A stretch of DNA of 64,000 bases from Lachnospiraceae bacterium (GCA_024681775.1 JAILAF010000046.1:1-64000); one strand, 5' to 3'. Positions 1 to 8,910 are shown, numbered from the stretch's first letter. The notes: a model not told the origin generated them from the sequence alone. A program made the numbers and translations.

Positions 1-1
1 G

Positions 2-1429
2 TTATACAGGGTAAGCCTTGTTCTCGGTATCTGCCTGGGTGACATCCACCTTCTCCTGCTGTGCCTGACGATACTTGAAGAAGTCGGTAGCAACCTGAGG
101 GAACAGAGCGTAGCTCAGCACGTCCTCATCCTGCTGCTTCCACTGCTTCATCTCGCCCTCGAGCTTGTCCATCTCGTTCTCCAGGGTGTCTGCAAAACGT
201 CCGGTAAGTCTCTTCTCGCCGGGGATGACCTTGTCGATGACTTCCTGGCTCATGGGCTTTACGGTCTGGCCGTACTCGCCGCGGAGCATGCCCTTGGTCT
301 CCTTGGTGGCCATCTTGTAGCGCTCGCCCATCAGGACATTGAACACTGCCTGGGTACCGACGATCTGGGAAGAAGGGGTGACCAGAGGGGGCTCGCCCAG
401 GTCCTTACGCACTCTGGGGATCTCCTCCAGCACTGCACGATACTTGTCCTCTGCATTCTGCTCCTTCAGCTGGCTCACCATGTTGGAGAGCATGCCGCCG
501 GGAACCTGATACAGCAAAGTCTTGATGTTAACGCCCAGCACCTTGGGATTCATCAGGCCGTTCTTCAGGCACTCCTCACGGTAGGGTGCGAAGTAGTCTG
601 CGATCTCAGCCAGCAGATCCTGGTCAAGGCCGGTGTCATAGGGAGTGCCCTTGAAGGCCTCTACCATGACCTCGGTAGCGGGCTGGGAAGTACCCATAGC
701 CAGAGGGCTCATTGCGGTGTCGATGACATCCACGCCGGACTCTACGGCCTTCATATAGGTCATTCCTGCCACACCGGAGGTGTAATGAGAATGGAGCTGG
801 ATGGGAAGGCTGGTGTTCTCCTTCATGGCCTTGATCATCTCGGTAGCCTTGTAAGGAAGCAGCAGACCTGCCATATCCTTGATACAGATGGAATCTGCGC
901 CCATCTCCTCGATCTTCTTTGCCATGTCTGCCCAATACTCCAGGGTGTAAGCGTCACCCAGGGTGTAGGACAGTGCCACCTGTGCGTGGCCGCGGCCCTC
1001 GCGGCGCTTGATCTCGTTGGTGGCATTGACAGCCTCCTGCAGGTTGGGCAGGTAGTTCAAGCAGTCAAAAATACGAATGATGTCGATACCGTTGGCGATG
1101 GACTTCTCAACGAAGGCATCCACCACATCGTCCGCATAGGGGCGATAGCCCAGGATATTCTGTCCGCGGAACAGCATCTGGAGCTTGGTATTCTTGAAGC
1201 CGTCACGCAGCTTGCGCAGACGGTCCCAGGGATCTTCCTTCAGGAAGCGCAGGGAAGCGTCAAAGGTAGCGCCGCCCCAGCACTCTACGGAATGGTAGCC
1301 GACCTTGTCCATCTTCTCAACGATGGGGAGCATGAACTCGGTGGGCATTCTGGTTGCGATCAGAGACTGGTGAGCGTCACGCAGCACGGTCTCCGTGATC
1401 TTAATGGGTTTCTTGTTTACTTCAGCCAT
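2..1429 (-). CDS. oadA: Oxaloacetate decarboxylase alpha-type carboxyltransferase (OadA/PycB-like), no biotin domain
   Basis: A 475-residue TIM-barrel carboxyltransferase that moves CO2 between oxaloacetate (or pyruvate) and a biotin carrier. Visible family signatures are TETVLRDAHQS near residues 12-22 (metal-binding Asp), the FRGQN segment, the CIKDMAG lysine motif and the LHSHYTSG metal-binding histidines, followed by the PYC_OADA conserved C-terminal region. It ends without the C-terminal biotinyl domain found in many OadA proteins; the carrier is a separate gene upstream in the same operon. It is the last of five co-directional genes, 75 bases after oadB. The stop codon is inside the window, so the gene is complete. 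Whether the substrate in vivo is oxaloacetate or it works as the 5S-like half of a transcarboxylase cannot be told from sequence. Confidence 0.92.
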   Translation of the reverse strand: MAEVNKKPIKITETVLRDAHQSLIATRMPTEFMLPIVEKMDKVGYHSVECWGGATFDASLRFLKEDPWDRLRKLRDGFKNTKLQMLFRGQNILGYRPYADDVVDAFVEKSIANGIDIIRIFDCLNYLPNLQEAVNATNEIKRREGRGHAQVALSYTLGDAYTLEYWADMAKKIEEMGADSICIKDMAGLLLPYKATEMIKAMKENTSLPIQLHSHYTSGVAGMTYMKAVESGVDVIDTAMSPLAMGTSQPATEVMVEAFKGTPYDTGLDQDLLAEIADYFAPYREECLKNGLMNPKVLGVNIKTLLYQVPGGMLSNMVSQLKEQNAEDKYRAVLEEIPRVRKDLGEPPLVTPSSQIVGTQAVFNVLMGERYKMATKETKGMLRGEYGQTVKPMSQEVIDKVIPGEKRLTGRFADTLENEMDKLEGEMKQWKQQDEDVLSYALFPQVATDFFKYRQAQQEKVDVTQADTENKAYPV

Positions 1430-1504
1430 TTATTTATCCTCTCATAGTTTCCGATACAGGCTTCCGACAGCCTGCGATCTCATTGGATAGAACTCAGGTA
1501 GGAA

Positions 1505-2656
1505 TCAGAAGACTCCGAAGATTGCCATAAAGGTTCCCGCTGCGACTGCAGTGCCGATGACACCGGCCACGTTGGGACCCATTGCATGCATCAGAAGGAA
1601 ATTGGTAGGATCCTCCTGCGCGCCGACCTTCTGGGAGACTCTCGCTGCCATGGGGACGGCGGAAACGCCTGCGGAACCGATCAAAGGATTGACGCCACCC
1701 TTGGTGACCTTACACATGAGCTTACCGAAAAGAACACCGGCCAGGGTACCGAACATAAATGCGATAAGACCCAGGACCACGATCTTCAAAGTGCTCAGGT
1801 TCAGGAAGGCTTCTGCGCTGGTGGTGGCACCTACGGAGGTACCCAGCAGGATGACCACGATGTACATCATGGCGTTGGAAGCGGTGTCGGTCAGCTGACG
1901 GACCACACCGGACTCCTTAAAGAGGTTACCCAGCATCAGCATACCGACCAGGGGAGCGGTGGTGGGAAGGATCAGGCAGACCACGATGGTGACCACGATG
2001 GGGAAGAGGATCTTCTCCAGCTTGGACACGGGGCGAAGCTGACCCATCTTGATGGCGCGCTCTTTCTTGGTGGTGAAGAGCTTCATGATGGGAGGCTGGA
2101 TGATGGGCACCAGGCTCATGTAGGAATATGCCGCAACGGCGATGGGGCCCAGGAGTCCCGTCTGTCCCAGCTTACTTGCCAGGAAGATGGAGGTAGGGCC
2201 GTCTGCGCCGCCGATGATGGAAACGGCTGCAGCCGCCTTGTCATTGAAGCCCAGGGCGATGGCGCCGAAGTATGCGGCGAAAATACCGAACTGTGCTGCC
2301 GCACCGAGGAGGAAGCTCTTCGGGTTGGCAATGAGGGGACCGAAGTCCGTCTGCGCGCCCACACCCATGAAGATGAGGGACGGCAGGATGGCAAGCTCAT
2401 CGAGCTTGTAGAAGTAGTACAGCAGACCTCCCTGTCCGTTGGGGCTGGATTCCGCACTCAGGATGATGTCCGGATAGATATTGACAAGGAGCATGCCAAA
2501 GGCGATGGGAACCAGCAGCAGCGGTTCATATCCATGCCGGATGGCCAGATAAAGGAAAAAGCAGGCAACCGCGATCATCAGGTAGTTTCCCCAGGTCAGA
2601 TTGAAGAAAGCCGTCTGATGGATCAGATTGCTCAGCGTAGATCCGACGTAACTCAT
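1505..2656 (-). CDS. oadB: Na+-translocating decarboxylase beta subunit (OadB/MmdB/GcdB family)
   Basis: A 383-residue polytopic membrane protein with about nine or more hydrophobic segments. This family decarboxylates carboxybiotin and couples the reaction to export of Na+. Diagnostic motifs are GGADGPTSIF near residues 148-157, which carries the conserved membrane Asp, and the C-terminal stretch with SAGVSAVPMAARVS and HAMGPNVAGVIG. Length is at the short end of the family (about 375-435). It sits between the biotin carrier (31 bases upstream) and the OadA-like subunit, as expected for a membrane decarboxylase operon. The start is supported by a purine-rich ribosome site (TAGGAGG) just upstream. 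Confidence 0.95.
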   Translation of the reverse strand: MSYVGSTLSNLIHQTAFFNLTWGNYLMIAVACFFLYLAIRHGYEPLLLVPIAFGMLLVNIYPDIILSAESSPNGQGGLLYYFYKLDELAILPSLIFMGVGAQTDFGPLIANPKSFLLGAAAQFGIFAAYFGAIALGFNDKAAAAVSIIGGADGPTSIFLASKLGQTGLLGPIAVAAYSYMSLVPIIQPPIMKLFTTKKERAIKMGQLRPVSKLEKILFPIVVTIVVCLILPTTAPLVGMLMLGNLFKESGVVRQLTDTASNAMMYIVVILLGTSVGATTSAEAFLNLSTLKIVVLGLIAFMFGTLAGVLFGKLMCKVTKGGVNPLIGSAGVSAVPMAARVSQKVGAQEDPTNFLLMHAMGPNVAGVIGTAVAAGTFMAIFGVF

Positions 2657-2687
2657 TTGTTAACCTCCTAAGGGTAGTTTCGTGTCA

Positions 2688-3065
2688 TCAATTCAGAGTC
2701 GCAAGAACTGCCCCTGCCTCGATCGCATCGCCTACAGCAACATCAATGCTGGCAACAGTGCCGTCCTGAGGAGCCACAACGGGGATCTCCATCTTCATAG
2801 CCTCGATGATGACAACGGCATCGCCCTTCTTTACGGCATCGCCGACCTTCTTCTCCAGCTTGAAGACCTTACCTGCTGCGCCTGCCTCTACCTTAACGGA
2901 GCCTGCGCCTGCTGCGGGTGCTGCAGCCTTAGGAGCTGCGGGTGCTGCCTTGGGAGCAGCCTTGGGTGCTGCGGGAGCTGCCACGGGGGAGGCGCCTGCG
3001 CCTGCACCTTCCTCAACGGTTACTGCATAGGTATTGCCATTCACGGTGATGGTATAATTTTTCAT
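2688..3065 (-). CDS. Biotin carboxyl carrier protein of the decarboxylase
   Basis: A 125-residue biotinyl carrier. A short N-terminal strand region is followed by an Ala/Pro/Lys-rich flexible linker (about residues 22-55) and a biotinyl/lipoyl domain. The biotinylated lysine is K91 in the EAMKMEI motif, and a conserved DGTV turn follows. The carrier shuttles CO2 from the carboxyltransferase(s) to the OadB membrane subunit. It lies between the gamma-like and beta subunits. It is a free-standing version of the domain usually fused to OadA, and resembles the MmdC/GcdC and 1.3S transcarboxylase type. Confidence 0.95.
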   Translation of the reverse strand: MKNYTITVNGNTYAVTVEEGAGAGASPVAAPAAPKAAPKAAPAAPKAAAPAAGAGSVKVEAGAAGKVFKLEKKVGDAVKKGDAVVIIEAMKMEIPVVAPQDGTVASIDVAVGDAIEAGAVLATLN

Positions 3066-3088
3066 TTCAAATATCCTCCAAATGTGAT

Positions 3089-3889
3089 TTATCGTTTGAT
3101 CTTACGGACGCTGCGAACGACAAAACCGTCAGTTCCGGTAGCACCCTCGTATGCTGCGATGGCTGCTGCGATCACAGCCACGAGTTCGGTATCATCTTCT
3201 TCTGCGGCAGGTGCAGTCTCCTGGGCAATGATCTGATCCACTGCCTTGTCGATCCCGTTCACCGTCGCATTCTTCTCGGCCTTTTTGGCTGCCGCCTTCT
3301 CCTGCAGCTTGGGAACGATCCCCAGCAGGCTGATCACACAAATGATGATGATCAGGACGACGAACACGGTGCACATACCGATCAGAGTGTTGAGTCCGGC
3401 AGTCTTCATCTTCTCTCCGAAGGTGTAGTCCGGATTCAGGGCTGCGGATTCCAGCTCCAGGAAGAGATCGTTGGAAAAAATGATCTCTGCGGTAGCATTC
3501 CGGTTCGTGCCCGTCACCTTCAGGGTAACGATGATCTGCGTGTCATTGGTGGTCACCTCGGAGCTCTGCACTCCGGTGATGGTTCCCACTTCCTTTGCGG
3601 CACCGGCAAAGCTGCCGATGGCATTTTTAAATCCGTAACCGTCCACGGTAAAACCTGCGCTGTTGTAAACAACCGCCTCGATCTCACCATTGGTGTACTC
3701 CTGCAGCGTCTCGACGGTGTCCTCATTGCCCATGAAGGAGGACAGGAAGGTGAGCATGTCACCCTCTGCCAGGGCCTTGGCATTTTGATTTCTCGTCAGC
3801 TGCGTGCTGCTCACCGTGTCGGCTTTCCCGCACGCGGTCAGGCAAAGGATCGTCACCAGAACGGCCAGGATAGAAATCCTTTTTCTCAT
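3089..3889 (-). CDS. OadG-like gamma subunit fused to a lipoprotein N-terminal domain
   Basis: A 266-residue protein with two parts. Residues 1-20 form a lipoprotein signal ending in a lipobox (LTAC, Cys20). Residues about 25-155 are a predicted extracytoplasmic domain of the kind seen in small secreted DUF3887-like proteins (inference only). A single strongly hydrophobic helix follows at about 168-195, then a charged helix rich in Lys/Ala, and finally the C-terminal ELVAVIAAAIAAY segment typical of OadG gamma subunits, which ends in a basic tail. Classical OadG is only about 80-90 residues, so this is a fusion. It lies between the acyl-CoA carboxyltransferase and the biotin carrier and probably anchors the soluble subunits to OadB. 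Confidence 0.8.
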   Translation of the reverse strand: MRKRISILAVLVTILCLTACGKADTVSSTQLTRNQNAKALAEGDMLTFLSSFMGNEDTVETLQEYTNGEIEAVVYNSAGFTVDGYGFKNAIGSFAGAAKEVGTITGVQSSEVTTNDTQIIVTLKVTGTNRNATAEIIFSNDLFLELESAALNPDYTFGEKMKTAGLNTLIGMCTVFVVLIIIICVISLLGIVPKLQEKAAAKKAEKNATVNGIDKAVDQIIAQETAPAAEEDDTELVAVIAAAIAAYEGATGTDGFVVRSVRKIKR

Positions 3890-3905
3890 GTTGTTTCCAC
3901 CCTTT

Positions 3906-5333
3906 CTACACAGTCATATGCTTTTTGATGCTCTGGGGCTCAGCCTTGGAAAAGAGCATCTCAAAGGCAGCCACAACATATTTTCTGGTCTCGGAAGGAT
4001 CGATGATCTGATCCACATATCCCCGTCTTGCTGCGGAAAACGCGTTGTTGTTCAATGCGTCGATCTCGGCACCCTTGGCGGAAAGCGTATCCGCATCCGC
4101 ACCGTCGCAGAGGATCTCTGCGGCCAGCTTGCCGTCCATCACGCCGAATCTCGCGCCGTTCCATGCGATGGTAAAGTCAGCGCCGATTGCCTTGGAGTTC
4201 ATGACATTGACAGCGGAGCCCATAGCCTCACCCACGATGACATTGACCTTGGGAACGGTAGCGCCGGCAAATGCAGCAAGAAGCTTTGCGGCAGCCCCTG
4301 CGATCTCCTTCTCGGAAGCCAGGGTTGCTTCATAGCCGGTGACATTGGTAAGGCTCAAAACAGGGATGTCGAAAGCGTCGCAGAACTTCACAAAGTCTGC
4401 AGCCTTGCGGCAGCCGTTTGCGGTAAGTCTGGTGCCCAGCTTCTTCGCCTTGCCCTCAGCATCGTAGATCTCGCTGCGGTTGGCCACGGCGCCGACGGTG
4501 CAGCCGTTCAGGCGCAGGAAGCCGGTGACCATCTCGGGTGCATACAGAGCGCCCGTCTCAAAGAAGTCCTGATCGTCTGCGATCATGGAAAGTGCAATGG
4601 AGGTGTCGCCCGCGCAGGATGCAAGATCCTCGCAGATGCGGTTCAGATCGTCGGTGATCTCTTCGGTATACTTGAAATCATCGTTGTCCTGGGGCAGCAT
4701 GGAAACCAGAGCGCGCACCTTGGCAAAGATGTCCGCCTCATCGGCCACCACATCCACAAGGCCTGCGTTCTCGGCCTGGAATGCAGCGCGGGAAGTGTCG
4801 TTCTTGTCCGCACGGTTGCCGTCCAGGGCGTTGGGTGCATTGACAAAAAGTCTGCCTGCCTCGCCGTCCATAAAGGTAAAGTCGGTCATACCGGCAAAGA
4901 GTGCCAGTCCGCCGCCACAGCTGCCGCAGATCACGGTGATCTGAGGGATCACGCCGCTGGCCTGTGCCTGCTTTGCATAGATGCGGCCCAGTGCGTACAT
5001 GGCATCGGTGCCCTCCTGGAGACGCATACCGCCGCAGTCGATGATGCCGATGACAGGCGTGCCGGTCTTCAGTGCAAGATTGTAGACATTCACGATCTTG
5101 CGGGCATGCATTTCACCGATGGTGCCGCCCAGAACGGAAGCGTCCTGGCTGTAAACGTAGACGGGCTCGTTATCGATGGTCCCGTAACCGGTGATACAGC
5201 CGTCGCCGGGGAGAAGCCTGGGATCGGAATTGAAATCCGTAGCCCTGGCCGTGACCAGCTCGCCGATGGGAGCGAAGCTGTTTTCGTCGAGGAGAGACAG
5301 GATTCTCTGACTCGCTTTTGAAGTAGTGCTCAT
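3906..5333 (-). CDS. Acyl-CoA carboxyltransferase, MmdA/GcdA-like (methylmalonyl-CoA decarboxylase alpha type)
   Basis: A 475-residue carboxyltransferase of the crotonase-fold MmdA/PCCB/12S family. It transfers CO2 between an acyl-CoA (methylmalonyl-CoA, malonyl-CoA or glutaconyl-CoA are possible) and biotin. Features include the N-terminal GGTIGEMHARK oxyanion segment, GGMRLQEG, the glycine-rich GSCGGGLAL, and in the second domain NVTGY and VIVGEAMGSA. The start at 5333 is preferred over the longer frame because GGAGG lies 8 bases before this ATG. First gene of the operon; GH5 lies upstream behind a terminator. The N-terminal domain has shorter and more divergent substrate loops than classical MmdA, so the acyl-CoA substrate is uncertain. 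Confidence 0.85.
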   Translation of the reverse strand: MSTTSKASQRILSLLDENSFAPIGELVTARATDFNSDPRLLPGDGCITGYGTIDNEPVYVYSQDASVLGGTIGEMHARKIVNVYNLALKTGTPVIGIIDCGGMRLQEGTDAMYALGRIYAKQAQASGVIPQITVICGSCGGGLALFAGMTDFTFMDGEAGRLFVNAPNALDGNRADKNDTSRAAFQAENAGLVDVVADEADIFAKVRALVSMLPQDNDDFKYTEEITDDLNRICEDLASCAGDTSIALSMIADDQDFFETGALYAPEMVTGFLRLNGCTVGAVANRSEIYDAEGKAKKLGTRLTANGCRKAADFVKFCDAFDIPVLSLTNVTGYEATLASEKEIAGAAAKLLAAFAGATVPKVNVIVGEAMGSAVNVMNSKAIGADFTIAWNGARFGVMDGKLAAEILCDGADADTLSAKGAEIDALNNNAFSAARRGYVDQIIDPSETRKYVVAAFEMLFSKAEPQSIKKHMTV

Positions 5334-5420
5334 AGGTTCAACCTCCATTTGATATTCAGAACGGGGAAGGAAACACAAAAAATACCCCATCTTCAATTTC
5401 TTTCGTAGTTTAACACAAAA

Positions 5421-5449
5421 AAGAGGATTCGTATAGGACGAATCCTCTT
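5421..5449 (-). terminator. Rho-independent terminator after the GH5 gene
   Basis: Perfect 12-bp inverted repeat (AAGAGGATTCGT and its complement) around a 5-base loop. On the minus strand it is followed by TTTTTTG. It isolates the scp/GH5 operon from the decarboxylase operon. The flanking A-runs mean it could act in both directions, but only the minus strand has a gene ending here. Confidence 0.9.
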
Positions 5450-5469
5450 AAAAACTTATCATTTTTGTT

Positions 5470-6495
5470 TTACAGCAGTTTCAGCAGCTCTTCCCTCACG
5501 CCGGCGAGGCGGTCATCGGAGAGACCGAAATCCATCTGCCGGTAATTCCAGGCAGCTCTACCGATCTTATACTTGTTGAAACACTCGCTGATGAAGCGGT
5601 ACCACCGGACGGTCTCCTCGGGGGAGGCCAGATCGATGACGCCGTACTCTCCGCAGTACAGAGGAACGTTCCGCTCTTCCGCGATGCGCACCGCATCCGC
5701 AAAGCACTTATCGAAATACGCTACGCCGAATTTCTCGTCGGCAGGGAAATCGCGCAGATCGCAGGTGCCGGGGCAGACACGGTCGGAGGCATCCGCCATC
5801 TCGCCGTAGGTGCTGTCCAGGGACAGGCGGAAATCCGCAGGCATGGAACTGACCCAGCCGGCGCCCTGGTGGGTAAAGACCAGGGGATCATAACAATGGA
5901 AATTGTAGACGATGTTCTCGTCCGCAGGAGCATCCAGATCCTTCAGGGCCACGATGCTGTTGTTGTAATATCCGCCGATGAGGATCTTCACCTCGGGAAG
6001 GATCTTCCGGATCCGGGCTATGCACTCCGCAGCCACTTTATTCCAGGTGTCGGAATATTCCTTTTTCGTAACCTCGTTTAAAAGTTCAAAAGCCAGGGCA
6101 TCCCCGTAGCCGGAAAACGCCTTTGCCAGCCTCTCCCACAGTGCACAGAAACGCTCCTGCAGCGCGGGGTTGTCGAAAAATCCGGACTCGCCGTAGCCTT
6201 CGTCAAAGGAGTAGCCGAAGGTCTTGTGCAGGTCCAGGATCACGTTCAGATGATTCTTCCCCGCCAGCTCCAGGGCCTTACGGATGCGGTCATATCCTTC
6301 AGGGATCTCGTTTCCCTCCGCATCCTCCACCAGCTCGTAGTCGATGGGCAGTCTCACATGATCCAGCCCCCAGGAAGCGATGGTGGCAAAATCCGCTTCG
6401 GTGACAAAGGTGTCATAACGCTCTTTGGTGTGATCGCACTGGGAAAACCATCCCCCCAGGTCCACACCGTGCTCAAAGCCTTTGAATTCTCTCAT
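5470..6495 (-). CDS. Glycoside hydrolase family 5 (cellulase-like) enzyme, cytoplasmic
   Basis: A 341-residue (beta/alpha)8 glycosidase of family GH5. It shows the family DHVRLPIDYE strand, the acid/base glutamate E141 in the LLNEV motif and the nucleophile E283 in YCGEYGV. No signal peptide, dockerin or carbohydrate-binding module is visible, so it probably acts in the cytoplasm on imported beta-glucan or mannan oligosaccharides. The start at 6495 has AAAGGA 7 bases upstream; a longer reading frame runs 13 codons further and overlaps scpB. It is the last gene of the phosphoesterase-scpA-scpB-GH5 string, 35 bases after scpB, an arrangement that gives no functional hint. Exact substrate unknown. 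Confidence 0.87.
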   Translation of the reverse strand: MREFKGFEHGVDLGGWFSQCDHTKERYDTFVTEADFATIASWGLDHVRLPIDYELVEDAEGNEIPEGYDRIRKALELAGKNHLNVILDLHKTFGYSFDEGYGESGFFDNPALQERFCALWERLAKAFSGYGDALAFELLNEVTKKEYSDTWNKVAAECIARIRKILPEVKILIGGYYNNSIVALKDLDAPADENIVYNFHCYDPLVFTHQGAGWVSSMPADFRLSLDSTYGEMADASDRVCPGTCDLRDFPADEKFGVAYFDKCFADAVRIAEERNVPLYCGEYGVIDLASPEETVRWYRFISECFNKYKIGRAAWNYRQMDFGLSDDRLAGVREELLKLL

Positions 6496-6530
6496 AAAAT
6501 GTCCTTTCTCCGGATTGGCAAAATGCCTTG

Positions 6531-7100
6531 TCAAATGTTTAACTTCACCTGGATCTCTTCCTCGGCCTGCTTCTTAAACTCCTCCACCTGCATGGGATTC
6601 ATGCTGGGTAGCTCCTCCAGGGAGCTTACCCCGAAGGAGCGCAGAAACTGCTCGGTGGTGCCGAAGAGCAGCGGGTGCCCCGGGGCGTCCAGTCTGCCCA
6701 GCTCCTTGATGAGATCGTACTCCAGAAGCTTGTTGATGGCGTGATCGCAGGATACGCCGCGGATCTTCTCGATCTGCACTCTGGTGATGGGCTGCTTGTA
6801 AGCGATGATGGAGAGGGTCTCCAGCACCGTATCCGTCAGGGTAAACCGGGGAGCGTTCTTGGTGAGCTTTACCAGGTAATCGTAGAGCTCGGGCTTGGTG
6901 CAAAGCTGGACATTGTCCTCCAGCCACACCAGATGAATCCCCCGGTCCGTATCCTCGTATTTTTCCTCCAGGCGGTCCAGCAGATCCCTGGTCTCACTCT
7001 TACCGATCTCCAGCATCTCGCTCAGCCTGGAAAGGGAAACGGATTCTCCCATGGAAAAGAGAACGCCTTCCAGGATACTCAGCTTCTTATCTTCGTTCAT
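6531..7100 (-). CDS. scpB: Segregation and condensation protein B
   Basis: A 189-residue winged-helix protein of the ScpB family. It binds ScpA and Smc to form the condensin that compacts and segregates the chromosome. Seen in the sequence are the N-terminal KKLSILEGVLFSMGE helix and the highly conserved LSIIAYKQPITR stretch with IEKIRG, which marks the second winged helix. Length is normal. It follows scpA by 47 bases in the usual scpA-scpB order. Confidence 0.95.
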   Translation of the reverse strand: MNEDKKLSILEGVLFSMGESVSLSRLSEMLEIGKSETRDLLDRLEEKYEDTDRGIHLVWLEDNVQLCTKPELYDYLVKLTKNAPRFTLTDTVLETLSIIAYKQPITRVQIEKIRGVSCDHAINKLLEYDLIKELGRLDAPGHPLLFGTTEQFLRSFGVSSLEELPSMNPMQVEEFKKQAEEEIQVKLNI

Positions 7101-7147
7101 TGCGGTCCAAATCCTTCCTGTCTGTCATAGGTTTTCGGTCCGAAGGC

Positions 7148-7936
7148 TTACTCTGCCGCCTCTGCGGGCTGCGCTTCTTCCGCCTTCTTTTTCTTATTTC
7201 TTGCGGTGATGCGGATGTCATCAAAGAGTCTGTCCTGTGCCACCGTGATCTCCCCGTCCTTCATCAGCTCCAGGATGATCAGAAAGGTGACGATGAGCTC
7301 AGCCTTGCTCTCCTGTTTTTCCAGGAGCTTCCGGAAAGAAAAGGAACGGTGCTCCTGCAGGTAGGCCCGAACGAAGAGGGCCTTTTCGTCCATGTCCACC
7401 TCTTCCTTCTCGATCTGTCCGTACTTGCTGCGGATGGGATCGATCCGGTCCTCCTGCCGCACCAGCATGCTCTTGAAGATCTCATGGAGCTTGTTTAAGG
7501 TCATATCTCCGATGAGGGCATCATAGTCCACGGGAGGGACGTATCCGGAGACCTCCTCCGGGAGGCTGCGCTTGCGGTAGATGCTCTGCGCGGCACCCAC
7601 CTGCATGTCCCGCAGCTCAAATGCCATGTATTTGTACATCTTGTACTGCAGGAGCTGTTCCACCAGCTCCGCTCTGGGATCCTGCTCCTCTCCCTCCTCG
7701 TTCACCTCGGGAGGCAGCAGCATCTTGCACTTGATATCCACCAGGGTGGCAGCCATCACCAGAAATTCGCTCATGACGTCCATGTTCTGCTCTTCCATGG
7801 CCTTGATGTACTCCAGGTACTGGTCGGTGATGGTGACGATGGGGATGTCGTAGATGTCTATTTTGTTTTTCTCGATGAGATGCAGGAGGAGGTCCAAAGG
7901 CCCCTCAAACACCTCCAGTTTCACGGGAATTGCCAT
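7148..7936 (-). CDS. scpA: Segregation and condensation protein A
   Basis: A 262-residue kleisin. It has the family start VKLEVFEGPLDLLLHLIEKNKIDIYDIPI, cited here in pieces: VFEGPLDLLLHLI at about residues 8-20, then KIDIYDIPI. The C-terminal winged helix contains VTFLIILELMKDGEI. It bridges the Smc heads and recruits ScpB. The C-terminal tail is Lys/Glu/Ala-rich. The start lies 3 bases after the stop of the upstream phosphoesterase, suggesting one transcript. Confidence 0.95.
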   Translation of the reverse strand: MAIPVKLEVFEGPLDLLLHLIEKNKIDIYDIPIVTITDQYLEYIKAMEEQNMDVMSEFLVMAATLVDIKCKMLLPPEVNEEGEEQDPRAELVEQLLQYKMYKYMAFELRDMQVGAAQSIYRKRSLPEEVSGYVPPVDYDALIGDMTLNKLHEIFKSMLVRQEDRIDPIRSKYGQIEKEEVDMDEKALFVRAYLQEHRSFSFRKLLEKQESKAELIVTFLIILELMKDGEITVAQDRLFDDIRITARNKKKKAEEAQPAEAAE

Positions 7937-7938
7937 TT

Positions 7939-8910
7939 CTACTCACTCGCCGTCTTTTTCGCTTTACTCATCATACCCAAATCGCCTGCTTTTTGCAAAT
8001 CACTTTCCGGCGTCAGCTCCAGCACGATCAGCTCCCCTGGATTCAGGAAGCGGAAAGGGATGGTGTGGGTCCCCAGGCCTCTGGAAACCAGCATGACGGT
8101 GCCGTCCTTCTCGAACCTGCCGCCGTCATACCGCGGGAAAAAACGGACGTTGGGAGACAGCATTCCCTTCAGCCGCCAGCAGGGGCCGTTCTTTTTCGGC
8201 CCCCGGAATTCCGGATTCTTCTCATAAAAAGGAACCCGGAGGATCCCGCCGTGGACATGGCCGGAAAGCACCAGATCCGCCTTCCAGGCCGCATACTCCG
8301 GGAAATAGTCCGGATTGTGGGCCAGGAGGATATTGTAGGCGGATGGGTCCGGCTCCCCCAGAAGGCCGGGGAGGTAGGAAGGATCCATCTTCGGTACGGT
8401 GAGGCGCTTGTAGTAATGCTTATCGATCTCGGAGCCCCAGACGCGGATGCCGTATTCCTCCAGATATTCGGAGGCATTCACCAGAGGTTCGATGCCGGCT
8501 TTGGCAAGGACCTTAGCATAGTCCCCGGCCAGATCACCGTAGGTCTCGGGATAGAGCTTGATCCTGTGCTCATGGTTCCCGTTGCCGTAACAGACAGGTG
8601 CGATCTTCACCAGCTCCGTCAGGAAGGTTTCCGCAGTTATTAATTTTTCGTGGGGATGGGCCGTCAGGATATCACCTGCAACCAGGATCAGATCCGGTTC
8701 CTCCGCCCTGATCTCCTCCAACAGCTTCTCATTGCTCCTCCCGAACCGCTTATCGTGCAGGTCCGAAACCACCACTGCTCTGCAGGAACGCCTGATCCGC
8801 GGATCGGACAGGGGGACTATTGTGATGACGAAGCGGTTGGTATCGTAGAGCAGGATCCAGTAGCAGATCAGAAGGATCGCCAGGAGCACCGCAAAAATCA
8901 AGTTACTCAT
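7939..8910 (-). CDS. Membrane-anchored calcineurin-like metallophosphoesterase
   Basis: A 323-residue protein with one N-terminal transmembrane helix (about residues 3-23) and a metallophosphoesterase domain. Metal-binding motifs in order are SDLHDKRFG, AGDI, GNHEH and SGHVHGG, matching the D-x-H, GD, GNHE and GHxH blocks of the YkuE-like group. It probably faces outside and hydrolyses a phosphoester; the natural substrate is not known. First gene of the operon with scpA and scpB. A short inverted repeat (AAGGA, 4 bases, TCCTT) lies in its leader at 8933-8946. Confidence 0.85.
   Translation of the reverse strand: MSNLIFAVLLAILLICYWILLYDTNRFVITIVPLSDPRIRRSCRAVVVSDLHDKRFGRSNEKLLEEIRAEEPDLILVAGDILTAHPHEKLITAETFLTELVKIAPVCYGNGNHEHRIKLYPETYGDLAGDYAKVLAKAGIEPLVNASEYLEEYGIRVWGSEIDKHYYKRLTVPKMDPSYLPGLLGEPDPSAYNILLAHNPDYFPEYAAWKADLVLSGHVHGGILRVPFYEKNPEFRGPKKNGPCWRLKGMLSPNVRFFPRYDGGRFEKDGTVMLVSRGLGTHTIPFRFLNPGELIVLELTPESDLQKAGDLGMMSKAKKTASE

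Noticed and set aside
3804..5321. Long open frame on the plus strand opposite the MmdA-like gene
   Set aside because: It is the antisense of a well-supported enzyme gene, has no ribosome site, and its translation is repetitive in Ala/Gly/His/Asp as expected for a GC-rich shadow frame. The same holds for the long plus-strand frames at 12366-14285, 14462-15631, 19781-21241 and 24410-26050, and the minus-strand frames at 27058-28221 and 31885-33129.
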